Below are positions 48,576 through 60,268 of a stretch of DNA of 64,000 nucleotides, piece by piece. The stretch is from contig OZ199840.1 of assembly GCA_964304625.1 (NCBI GenBank), positions 9,734,001-9,798,000 of the forward strand, written 5' to 3'. The DNA comes from Kudoa neothunni (taxonomy: Eukaryota; Cnidaria). Position 1 is the stretch's first letter. Each line of letters opens with the position of its first letter. The notes beneath the pieces are model-generated. The model worked only from the letters and a program-made list of their open reading frames with translations. It did no database searches and was not told where the DNA came from. A program made the translations under genes and the position numbers.

Positions 48576-51484
48576 CTAAAGATATCTAAATCCATGATGT
48601 CGCCGGGAAGAAATAAATCCTCCAATTCCTCCAATCAAAAGGATTGCAACAACCACCAAAACTACGATACTAAACAAAAAATGTATAAATCAAGGACAAA
48701 TCAATTTACAGAGTAGTATTTCCTGAGCTAAAAAACAATTAATAATCATAGAATAAATACATTAATTAAATTTACGTCGATTTACTCACAGTAGCACCTA
48801 AAGTTTAAATCAATACATTTTATATCATAAAATTACCTTTATCTAATTCTGCCGTGCCGAATATCGTTGCATTCTCGTTATAATATACTATCAATTGATA
48901 ATCATTCAGATCTTCGACATTTTCTATTGTAAAGCTTTGACAACTTGGAAACGCTTTACAATCATCATCTGCATTACTCAAACACTTTTTGACTCTTGGT
49001 CTCGCCACATCACTTAAATTAATCAACACCCACTTACATTTCGACTCTTGATTAATTTCACTGGGTAATATGGTCGCTATTTCTAATGTCTTATTATTGC
49101 GCACAATATTAACTATCATTCTTTTCATTGGATCAGTCGGAGTTTCAATTTTTGGTTCTATAATATATATTTACATTTAATCATTAATAGTGTATTATTT
49201 TAAATAAATATATAATAAAAACATATTATGATTATGTAGATAAGAAATATAATGGAATTACTTGGGTGTATAAGGATTGAGGATTCCTTGGATCGACCAA
49301 CAGCCGTGACCAAAACTTTATATTCTTTCGAAGCGTCGTACCCTTCACTGAATATAATATCATTACAATTTGTTATTTCAGTGCATGATTTCATATTGTT
49401 TAACGTAGATTTTAATTTATGGTTTTCTGTTCTAGCTATGGCGGGACCATTATTATTTTTCAACATTGAAGAAATTGTTGAACGAGCCAGTTCAGCAGGA
49501 CATGAATGGATTGTATCCCATGATTGTTCACTTTTCATAAGGATTTTATAATGACATTTTGCATCGTTTTTTGGTGTAGACAATACACCAATAACTTTGA
49601 ACCCTTTGTCCAGTGTCTCCTTCTTAAGAGTAAGAGTAGAATAACCTACCATTTTTATATCTAAATATATTTATCATAAATCTAATACTTGTGTTAATAT
49701 TATTGTAAATTGTAGAACCAAATCCTGCATAAGCAACCACTTTAAAATCATAGCTAGTGTTAGGTTCGAGATCAACTAATTTTCGATGTTCCCTGCATAA
49801 TCCTCTGCAAGGATTACTATCTGCACATGTTGCTTCAACAAATAAATTCCTTCCTGCTCTGCTTACAAAGTAATCGCAAGTAGGCTCAGTAGGAGATGTT
49901 GTTAGTCTGCCGCCGATTGCTTTTATTATGCTAGTGGTGTCGCCCGTGATTAGTTTGACAGGATTGAAATAGTTTCTATTATTTTTGTCTAAAATAAGAA
50001 TCAAAGAATTTACATTTACATTAATTCTTACTTGTCTGAACAAATATGTACTCTTTAAAATCATCGCGGGAAATAATATCATTTTGTGAAATCACTAACA
50101 TTATAGGTTTCCCCGCAGGTAGTTGTTCAGCTGTGAAGGCAGTATTACAATTAGACGGACAATGTGACCCTGTTGAACATTTTGGTGACATGAATACATT
50201 ATTTTTGATTGTGTCCGCGATGTAATATTTGACCGCACATTGTTGAAATTTCACATTACTACCAGCAGGTGCAAATAATGGTAGGTTTATTTTGATCCCT
50301 GTTGCTGTATTAGATATAAGTGCATTATCAACTCCAGGCAGTTCAATGATTGCTAATATATGATTTAAAATAAATCATATTATTATTTTTACCATATTTC
50401 TTATAAGTATATCCATTGGCCGGTTGATCTGTTTTTTCCATTATATTATGGTGCCTTCTTTGAATAAATATTTCAACAATTGGATTTGTTTGATCAAGAA
50501 TGAGTTCCACATTATCACAAGGAGCATAGCATTGTTTTTTAATTCCTCCGCAGTTTGATGAATAAATTGCTGTGTTTGGATCTGCATTATTCGTTCCAAC
50601 TCTTATACTAAAGAGGCATATTTCACTAGGAATTGAATTAGTGAATTTTAGTTGATATTTGGTTTTATCTTGAGCAGATTTGTATCTTGCATAGAACTGA
50701 GGCTTATAAATATCTATATTTTCCTTCATATAGTAGTTTGGCATGTGGTAATAATAAATAGGGAAGTTAGTGCATCTCATCTCGAAATATGGGATTTTTA
50801 TACCATAAGTGACTGTGTCTACGCTAGTTCCCTGAGCAGAAATCGAACAACTGCTAGGTGCTGGCACGTCCTTGTATTTTATTCCCTTGTGATATATTGG
50901 ACATGCTACAGGCTTGCAGGTGATTGCTCGTAGCTTTAATAAAAAATCTCCATATGTAGATACAATTATGTTTGGGTCGACCAAAAGTGCTAATAATTTA
51001 TATTTATTATGAATGAATTAGTTAATTATGATACGTATTGCAAATCCGAATACTATTCCTCCTTTTTGCGCACTAGTTCCGCTAACATCTTCAGCATGTA
51101 CGCTATCTTTTATGTAAATGTATTTAGATCTAGGTGAAAAATTTCTGTACTCCAGCTTATTGTTGTCTCCAGCACAAGTTCTGACGCATTTGTTGTGAAC
51201 ACCTACCACATTACTTTCACAACCAGTTATTTCAGCAAAATTATTGTTTAAGTCATTTTCTCGCATTATACGGCATATTTTATTTGATGTATACTCTGTG
51301 CCCTTTAACTCCAAATGAAATTTAATGTTAGAACTATCCAACTGATAGAAAACTTCTCTAGCAGGTGAAGGTTCTTGCGCCTCATTGGAGTGATAAATTA
51401 ATGTAACTAAATGAAAATCAATATAATCACGTTGACAGTTTTATTTATACATGAAAGTATAAATAAAACGATGATTGGATCCAT
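48576..51484 (-). CDS. array gene E: most divergent member, intact
   Basis: Ten exons: 51451-51484, 51035-51406, 50393-50989, 50032-50352, 49689-49988, 49262-49645, 48837-49157, 48776-48797, 48710-48727, 48576-48669. Joined length is 2463 bases, about 820 residues, open throughout. All splice phases and the 22- and 18-base microexons are the same as in the other copies although the sequence is clearly diverged. The start is at 51484 (MDPIIVLFILSF signal peptide). All module cysteines are kept, for example CRIM, GCES and CVRTC in exon 2 and CSTGSHCPSNC in exon 4. The cytoplasmic tail is longer and different: after GGIGGF it reads ISSRRHHGFRYL instead of MAYRKK. The independent divergence with preserved frame and splice sites argues for selection on the protein. 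Confidence 0.88.
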
Positions 51485-51775
51485 TTTCACAAGAATCACA
51501 AACGATATTAAACAACTTTTATCTACAATTAGACCAGTTCAATTATTCAACATCGTGACCCATTCAATTTAATCAATAAATTCGTTAATTTATCTATAAA
51601 GCTTTGCTGTAATTAATATTCTCGGAAAAATTCATATTGAAGACAATAAGTATTAATCTACAACATCAAATATATATTTAGAGATGATAATTATGGTTAT
51701 AATTTTTGATTACTTTTATAACCCCATGCCGCTTAATTTCAGCTCTATATTTCAATTAATAATATATTTACATAT
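51485..51775. other. 5' flank of gene E
   Basis: AT-rich and not obviously similar to the flanks of A-D. No gene is seen. Confidence 0.35.
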
Positions 51776-51838
51776 TAGCCCTCCGAGCGCCTGAAAATCG
51801 ACATTACACATTACTTCTATTGGGGTCAAATGGACCCC
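51776..51838 (+). repeat. piggyBac-like end with GGGGTC/GACCCC hairpin
   Basis: TTAGCCCTCCGAG, probably a mutated TTAA plus end, is followed by a 6-bp perfect stem GGGGTC/GACCCC with loop AAATG at 51822-51838. The spacing resembles the end at 28387-28452. Confidence 0.35.
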
Positions 51839-54800
51839 GCATTTTTTTAGCTTAAATTATAGATAAAAATGAACTAAGTCATTTACTAGAGTATGAGAGA
51901 AAAATATCAATAAAATATTAGAAATATTACAATTATAACACTGCCAGTTGTTAACGATGATCACAGAAACATTTAAAACGTTAAATTAGGCATCAAATTA
52001 AACGAGTTTAGCTTCTTTTTTTAATATAATGGGTTTTAATAAAAAATATATATCATTCCCCGTTAAGTCGATCTTAAAAATTGTTTCCTTCATAATTAAT
52101 TTCTTAATAATCACGCCCAACAATACCCGCAATAAATATTGTTCCAAAATACATAGAATGCGAGATATTTATCTTATTTTGTTTTTTTATATTGAAAAAT
52201 ATCACTGAAACAACTTTTGAACTGCTTTCATTGCGGATGGCTCTACAAACAAAATAAAAAAGTCTTCGCTTTTCTGTCTCGAGATCTCGAACAATAACAG
52301 CATCACACGCGACAAAGAAATTCTATTATGCAATTATAATTTTTATCAACGCGAATTTTGTTTCTCTGAATATAACCTTTCGCTAAACCATCTACAAGTT
52401 CATCTATAAATTTAACTCTTGAACAATTGAGATCATAGAAAACAGTCATACAGATAAAATGAATGAACCAAGTTAATACCAACCATAATGAAGAATACTG
52501 ATGTTGACCATCGATTCTTTTACTTTAGACACTCGTTGTAGCGATAATGTGATCCACTGTTTCTACTCCTCCTTTTTGACGATTATATTCCAGATTAAAA
52601 ACGGGTTTTTTCATAATGAACCGGAGGTTGTTAGTAGTAAAACTGCTTTACCTTTATAGGATCATAGGAACGTTGGAGATTAGTATTAGTTTTTGATTAA
52701 ACAAAAGTGTACTGAAACTTCGCGTTTTGAATCTTTATTGAGATAATTTGTAATATCACTTTTATTATTTCGGATTGTTCCAGTCATTCCCCGTGTAAGA
52801 TTTTTTGGCCAATGGAAACAGAAGTAAAGAAATTTTCACAAATTACACTTCTCCCACTTTCCATCAATGATGACAGAAGATCTTGAACAATATCTCCTCA
52901 ATATTCTCTGACATTTCATTATTATTTTTGTCCAAATATACAAGAAAGTTATGAGTGTACTTGATCTCGGGATTGGTACGGAGAAAATACTTAATTCCGC
53001 ATATTGCCGGCTTGGACAGTATACGTAGCGCGGAGGTAAATTTTCCCTAAAAGCAAATAGCTACTGGTCAATGGTCATATTCTCCTGGGAGTAATAAGTA
53101 ATAAAGTTCGGAACAACAATCTTTCCAACCCTTAAAATATCACAAATGGGGGGAGAACTCATCCATGATTCCTCAAGCTTCTCTGGTTTTGAATTCTTCA
53201 TAATGAATGACCCTCAAAATTTGATTAAACCTATTTATGGCATAATCTTTCGAAAAATATCCCTTCGTTTCCTAACACTCCGAAACAATTTGAATCATTC
53301 TAGTTAAGATTTAAAAATGGGAATACAATTTTGGATTCCCAAATTAACTATCAAATCTTGTTTTGAAAAGTCCTCAAATAATTCAGATAATTAAAATTGG
53401 TAAACGTTAATGTTCGAAATAACAGTTGAGAAAATAGATTTACCATAAAATATGAGGAATGATCATCTAAGAAGGTGAATCTGTTTGATTCATATGAAAT
53501 CGAACCTGGATACTATGAAAAATATTTCGTTTAAAGCTTTTAATTATTGGAAGTTTTTCGGAAAACCAATAAATATCATATTTATCTTCGTAAAAGTTTC
53601 GACAGCGTTCATTATCTTCAGAAACAGAATGACATAAATATCTAAATTATCAAAAGATATCTTAAAATTCATCCAATATATTACAGTCAGAATTACTTAT
53701 GGCAGCGTTTTACTCGTCGGCAATGGTCTGTATTTAACGTATGTAAGGTTTTTTCAATTTTTCTCTGTTTTTTCACGATAAAATTTTATTTAATTCACAA
53801 AAACTGTTGTAAAAGATTTTTTTTTATTGTTTGGTAGAAACAAACGTGGGGTCGATTGGATTTTAAAAGAAGGAATGTGTAAGTATTTTGATTATTTCGT
53901 TACCTGAAGGCAAAAATTAAAATTTTCTGTTATATTTTAGTAGAATTTATATTTTTAGGAGAACGGATGTGATCTTAAATCATATAATGAAATATAAGGT
54001 CCTCTAAAACTGATTCAAACATCCATTGGGATCCAATTGACCGTAAATCCTCACGTACAAGCCGCACCCAAACTTTGAAGATTGTATTCTGGTTTACAGG
54101 TATACAGCATGTATAAGCCGCGCCCATCACGCCAAACTAATTTTATTCGTCATCCCAATACATTCTTTCATTAATTTAACATAGTTAATTTTACCTAGTC
54201 ACATAAGTCATTCGTGAAGTCTGTCGTCACACGCATGAGTTGGCTGACTAAGTTGTAATTAGTCCTTTAAAAAATCGAAGGTGATTATGTGTTGAAGTAG
54301 GTTTATAAAATATGACGTAATATTTCACTTTATATTCAAAAACTAGAGAATAAATGTTTATTTTTAGGTTTTACACAATTTTTATATTGTTGAGATAAAA
54401 AAATACTTTTGACTTATTGTCTTCCATGATTGATTTACCCATAAAATGCTTAAAAATCGTATATTTTGATTTGCGACGATTACTCTACTTTTAAGTTAAT
54501 TTTAATTTAACAAAATTTATTGAATATTTTTGGTTTTAGTCACTTAATATACCAATATTAAAAGAGAACTTAATAAAATAAATTAAAAATTTTCATGTTG
54601 GAATTTTTGAACAAATATTGTTATAACTTTTTTTTACTCATGGATAAACTATGTAAAAAAAATTATGAACTAAAAACCATATTAAATTAAGCCATAGTTA
54701 AATTGAAATATCCTCCTTCTAATTTTGAATAGAATAAATCAGAAAGTTCTGTTTTTAAAATAAGAAGTCAAGATTGAACATTTACAAGCTTATTACTAAC

Positions 54801-55050
54801 AGATACGAATAAAAAAAATTAAGTGAAAAATTAACGACGTCGAATTTGTTAAAATTATACAGATATAAAAATTGTTTGAGTTGAGTTGAATTTAATTAAA
54901 TAATGTAATTTTTTGTAAGAAGATCAAAAATGGAAAAATTTTTGGAAAAGAAGTGAATTAACAGGACGAATTGTGGGAAACGACTTCATTTCCGATTTTG
55001 TATGCGACACCACCCCAAATCCGTAAACGTATTATGTAGTACTGCAGTTT
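51839..55050. other. intergenic, AT-rich, repeat debris
   Basis: No gene recognised. Features seen are a GTGGGGTC...GGATTT patch near 53849, a palindromic TTGGGATCCAA patch near 54029, and two CAAGCCGCACCC / TATAAGCCGCGCCC motifs at 54056-54125 that resemble the pogo-type repeats at 21060. Confidence 0.35.
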
Positions 55051-55051
55051 A

Positions 55052-56700
55052 TTCGATATTTTCAATTTCACTCAATATCAATTCAGCACAATTTTTAAAA
55101 ATTGAGTGGTGAGAAAACAACATAAAAATTATTAAATCAAATTTACTGTTTTTGATTTAAATGATATTAAACTACATATTTTAATAGTGTTCATGGATTT
55201 ACTGTAAAAATGAACGAGTTCTTATAATCAATTGTTCACTCGTTAATTTTACGCGTACGTTTTGCAATAATTTCTTTAAATTAAGTTTACGTGTGCCTAT
55301 GTAATTCTTTTAGTTTACGTATTTTTCAAATAAAATTTGATCATGTTTAAAACACGTTGTTTGAAAAATCCATCTATATTCACCAGATATTCCGTCAATA
55401 TTGATCCACCTTTTAAAGTTTTACATATAAACATCGCAAAATATCTTCTAACAGTTAAGGCATTTATTCTTAGTTTCTAATAAAGTGCGAAAAATAAAAA
55501 AATTTTTGAAACATATATTATTTGTTTACTACCAAATCAAAAGTTTAATGTAGTTTGTACAATTTAAAATAAATATATGACGGTTGGTGAATATTAGAGT
55601 TTTAATTGTATTTTGTTAAATAATTATTGCATAAAAACATGGATGGTTTATGGTATTGAAAAAATATCACTTTAAAATTAAACCTTTTTCCATTATCCAA
55701 CTAATTCCAAAACTTATTAACTTGTCAATATAATTAAGAAGTTCATAAAACCTTTGGGTAAAAATTTCTTCCATCACAACATTAGCATTATAATTTGGCG
55801 CGAATTATAAGGATCTGTTTATAATAGAGACCGGCAATCATCGACTCGCGAAGGTGTCGAAAATGATATTAAAAATTTATTAGTTAACGATTACAACGTT
55901 AACAATATGTCCTATTTTTTAATCACAATTTCAATTCGTAACACATTACACAAAATAACAAGGTTTTACTTAAACATTCCTTTCGATTTAAATAGGAATG
56001 TATATACTAACATTATTATATAAACATTCACCTATAAATAAATAACTTTAAATTGATTCTTACTGATAATATTTCAAAAAACTTAAACAATGTCCCGCGT
56101 TAACGGAAGATGATTCCGCGATACTGTTTATTATACATGTTTCCATTATGCGAGAATTGAAAAAAGAATTTCTTCTATTTTATATGAAGTTATGGTAATA
56201 ATAATAGATAATTTGTTATATAATAAAAATAAACAGACATTATCTTAGCAAGTTCAGTAGATCCTGCTAGAGTTGTATGTTTTTGTGTTAACCGACCCGC
56301 GCCTTATCTACCGTTTGGCATTTTGACCCCACATCCCGAATCGGTTACCGAGGACTGTTTTTATCGGAGAAATAACGTTCAAAAACAAAGAAATTCTGGT
56401 CATTAATCTTAAATTATAAATAAATATGCCTGTACGAAATATCCCAATCAAATCAAACTTTTTAAACTCAAAACCGAAAAAAATTCGTTCATGTACATTG
56501 CATAAGAAATCGAACTAATTTTCAACGAATAAAGAGCGAACAAACCCAGGTAAAACTATATTTAAGACGATAACGAGGATCCGCAACACATTTGAAATGC
56601 CACGACTAGTAAAAAAATGATAATTTTATTTAATAATTTTTGATGTTGTTTTCTCATCATTCAATATTTAAAAATTGTGCTAAGTTGATATTGAGTGAAA
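55052..56700. repeat. inverted repeat pair, ~80 bp arms about 1.5 kb apart
   Basis: The left arm at about 55052-55140 and the right arm at about 56618-56700 are inverted relatives. They share TTCACTCAATATCAA, AGCACAATTTTTAAA and GAGAAAACAACAT (read left to right) with a few mismatches. The space between (55141-56617) has no recognisable gene. Right next to the right arm lies a truncated Tc1-type transposase, so the arms may be ends of a non-autonomous or nested element. Confidence 0.55.
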
Positions 56701-56729
56701 TAGAGATAGTGGTGCATGCGGAACACTGT

Positions 56730-57375
56730 TAAATTCTGGCGCCACACACTCCGTGATTACCCAGATGTGACTTTAGCGACCTACCTCGCTTTGATCTGAT
56801 AACGACTGCAAAATCAGCTTCATCTAAAAAGATTATGTTCTCATGTCGTACCGATATTTTCAAATTGCGAAACATGTCGATGTATTCTTTCCAGGGTTGA
56901 TTCACAATTTCTCCTTTCAGGCACGATCACTAGAGTTTTGAGAGTATAGTGAAATTCATCAATCACTCGATCTATAGTGCTAATAGACACATTTAAATCG
57001 AGTTCATCCAAAACCTTTTGCTTGAGCTCCTTTAACGTTATCTTGGAGTTTTCGTCCATCCATGAAATAATTTTTTCTTTCTGCTTTAATAACGAAATAG
57101 AGCGTTTGTCGCCTCGTCTAGGTTTCAGTTCGATGACTCCTGTCTTTTGAAATTTCGAAATTATTGTGGCCACAGTAGGATAGACCTTGATAACTTGATT
57201 TGGGAGGCAATCGCAGTAGTGCTCGTTCCCAAAAGAATAAGCTCATGTCTTTGCTCCCTTTTACCCATGGAAATCGTCGTCTTTTGCTTCCGTTCCTGCT
57301 TGGATATTTGAACAGGAGAAGTTTCATGTTCACAGGGATCTGAATCAGGCGAGCCCTCGATATTACCATGATGAC
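56730..57375 (-). pseudogene. Tc1/mariner-type (DDE_3) transposase, N-terminal half
   Basis: Read right to left, a paired helix-turn-helix region begins near 57290 (LILLGTSTTAIASQIKVI), continues after a frame change at about 57175 with ATIISKFQKTGVIELKPRRG, a second helix-turn-helix (TLKELKQKVLDELDLNVS then STIDRVI), and after another frame change IIFLDEADFAVVIRSKRGRS with the first catalytic Asp. Coding similarity ends at about 56740, before the other two acidic residues. Truncated and frameshifted. Confidence 0.65.
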
Positions 57376-57744
57376 GATCAATAATTAATATTACTTAATG
57401 TAGCAACTTCTATATTGATACAATATTATAATCAGAAGCTCGGATTTTTTTGGAAAAATAAATGATAATTTTTTAAAGCAAAAAAAAACTAATCCGCTCC
57501 TTAACGTTTAAGAAATACCCAATGATGTCCCATCCTTTTTATGTTTATGTTATGTTTTTTCATTAAATTAATGCAGTTTATCAAAATTCTAAAGATTATG
57601 CTCTACATAATAATGTAAGTAACATTCTGAGTTTTACTAATTGATTGCTTCATCGATGTTTTTTTGAGAAGTAGCAAATATCATATCAAAGATGCAATTT
57701 CTTATCCATAACATTTTTTATATAATTATAGGGTTTTCTGATCA

Positions 57745-58652
57745 ATATGAGATTTTCTGCTTCTGCCCTTATAACCAAATTTTTCCACTAGGAAAAAGTA
57801 TTCTCTGTAGGATTTAGGAACGGATAATACGGTGGCAGGAAAAACAATTTAAATTGGAATGAGTCAACTGTGTCATTGAGTCCGCTGTAATGATGGATAC
57901 GTGCGTTATCAAGAATGAAAATCGGATTGTTTATATCCTTGAATAAACAGGCATTCTTTATTTCAATCAGACATTTTCTAAAATCTTATCATTCATTGCC
58001 TTATCGTAAATTTTGTAATATATCATGCCATATTTATTCATAACAGACACAACCGAAATACTTCTACTCCAGGTAGAGGAAACAGAAAGATAAGGCAAAA
58101 CCCTTCTTGCCGAACTGCCTCTTTTCGGTCATGTCACCACCGAAAACCCTACCTCGTCCATAAATATGAAGGTTTTATCCTCTTTCTCCAGCTTATATCC
58201 TCTAAATTTTTTAGCATATTTGAATCTCGTTTCAACCGTGGATTCACAATTTCTTCTTTGGGAATCGGAACGGCAGATTTTATTGTGTATTGGAAATATC
58301 GGATAATTCTGTCAACTGTACTTATGCTGACGGAGAGTCCAAACTTTTCACTGATTATTCTGATGATATCGCTCAGTCTCAGCAAACAATCGTGGTTAAT
58401 TCAAATTTCTAATTTTTGATCGTAAGATAACTTAGACTTCCCTTCACCTCCACGTTTCTGAATGTTTACAACATCATTTCTGTTGTAGTTGTCGATTATT
58501 CTCCAAACGGACTTGTAGTTAAGTGAAAGATTTTCAGAGATCTGTTTCGCCGATATTCCTTCCAACGATTTGTTTATGATTTTTACCCTATCATCATCGT
58601 TAATGCTTACCTTGTTTTTATTAGGTTGACTATTACCAGAATTAAATTCCAT
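57745..58652 (-). pseudogene. Tc1/mariner-type (DDE_3) transposase, near full length, decayed
   Basis: It starts at ATG 58652. A helix-turn-helix region (GISAKQISENLSLNYKSVWR) is followed by an in-frame TGA near 58410 where related proteins have Trp, then LSDIIRIISEKFGLSVSIST. A frameshift near 58195 leads to KTFIFMDEVGF with the first catalytic Asp. After more stops come FILDNARIHHYSG with the second Asp, and LFFLPPYYPFLNPTENTF with the third acidic residue, ending near 57745. All three acidic positions are present but in different frames. It is a different copy from the one at 56730-57375. Confidence 0.75.
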
Positions 58653-59012
58653 CTTAAAAATATGAATATATGCAATATTTACAAGAGCATTTTAATAATA
58701 TATAATTTATATAAACTAATTAATTAATAGGAAATACTTAGTGACTTCGCCGCTCGACAGAATGTTCCTCGTAGTCTTACGTGATTGTAACAAATCTAGC
58801 TATTAGGCAACTAAACTTACATCTCTTTTGCGGTGTTCACCTTAATGGGAAAAAGCCTTATTTTAAAAAGATGAGTCTCAGATTTCCGCGAAAAATCTCA
58901 TATTGATCGTGAGACCTATAATACTAAAAAATAATGTGTTAATTCGATTATATCCATATATTGTTGTAACATGTGGATTATAAGGGTTGCACTCCATCAA
59001 TCACAGATACGC
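58653..59012. other. intergenic
   Basis: AT-rich; no gene seen. Confidence 0.35.
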
Positions 59013-59086
59013 GATCGAGAGCAGTGCGGTATGGCACCGTCGTCTTTTAATTCAAAGAACCTAGGTTCTAATCCCGGTTCGGACCT
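59013..59086 (+). pseudogene. tRNA-Lys-like relic or tRNA-derived SINE head
   Basis: A B-box-like GGTTCTAATCC and a D-arm-like GCAGTGCGGTATGGCAC are spaced as in a tRNA, and the middle reads GTCTTTTAATTC, reminiscent of a tRNA-Lys(UUU) anticodon loop. The acceptor ends do not pair, the anticodon stem does not pair around a 7-base loop, and the T stem has a mismatch. It is therefore a relic, or the promoter part of a SINE, rather than a working tRNA. Confidence 0.3.
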
Positions 59087-59099
59087 TGTGTTGCAACTT

Positions 59100-59306
59100 T
59101 TATAAAATACACGAGGTTATAATAAACCAAATAATAAAATTCGTTAAATTTATCCACAGGCGACCTTCACAACCTCTTTTATAGCGTCTCCATATTTGGT
59201 GGTCCCTACATTTTTTATCCCCGGTATAAAAATAATGGTTGAACAAAATTTTATCGCATCCGCGTTTTGTTTGGAGCTTGACGAATGAGTTTTCATTTTT
59301 TTCCAT
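59100..59306 (-). pseudogene. FLYWCH-type zinc-finger remnant
   Basis: The 68-residue minus-strand frame from ATG 59306 reads FVKLQTKRGCDKILFNHYFY, then DHQIWRRYKRGCEGRLWI. This fits the FLYWCH pattern (F, then G-x-L, then Y-x-Y, W-x-C, C-x-A/G-R). The Cys after Trp is Arg and the closing His pair is missing. FLYWCH domains often precede MULE-type transposases; no such domain follows here. It is probably a transposon fragment. Confidence 0.45.
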
Positions 59307-60268
59307 GTTGAAGATTATACACCCACAGCCATATGTGAACTAAACGCGCATGAAATAATATCACCGGCGAGTGCGGAGGAATCGCCAAAAATTCGCCGTA
59401 TGTTTCCCTCTAATAACAATAAGATTCGTGTACTTAAAGTTTATTCCTGCCATCAAATCACATTATTTTAACTAATATAAATTATTTCGAATAAATAATA
59501 ATTTAAGGTATTCTTACATAATAAAACACACTTCATTATTTTTTTATCTCGCTTTAACTATTGATTACTAAATATGTTGTGTATTTAATACCACTTAAAA
59601 TATCTTTAGTATTAAATATATTTACTTTTACAATATGTTGGCATTGGAATTGAAAAACTATAATAATTTTACTAATAATTATTGAAAACAATTATATTAA
59701 TAATTTAAGCGACGAAGAAAATATTAAATAAAACTTTCTTAAGTCGATACTTGTAAAGTCGGCCTTATAATAAGTCTAGTTGACATAATAAATTACACAA
59801 CAAAAATTGTAACCAATTCATTATTTTATTATATTAAATATAATAAGGTTAATCTTCAAATTTTCAAAATATTTCCATCTGGCTGCACAAATAAACCTTA
59901 TGAATGTTTATTAAAAAGATTTAAACTGTTAATCATTAATAAAAGATGGCTAAGTACATATTTATTGGCAATAAACTTGTAATTTTTTACTTATTTTTAT
60001 AATATTTCATCACGATTAATATTATAATAATAATAGAAAGTATTAATTAGGCTAGTATAAAATATTAAATGAAATATTAATTAAAATGTTTAACGATGAG
60101 CGATAAACTAAATTTTTAAGTAAACATAAATAGGAAGACTTGGAATTAGTTTTTATAGAAATATTGGATAAGATAAATAATTATGAAATATTCATTTAAA
60201 TTATTTATGAATCATGATAAATAATATTATTCTTTATCTACTAATAAAATGAATATTTGTATCATTTT
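59307..60268. other. intergenic and 3' flank of gene F
   Basis: No gene. From about 60115 the sequence matches the 3' flanks of A, C and D. Confidence 0.45.

Noticed and set aside
59013-59086. Working tRNA-Lys gene
   Set aside because: Acceptor and anticodon stems do not pair; kept only as a relic.
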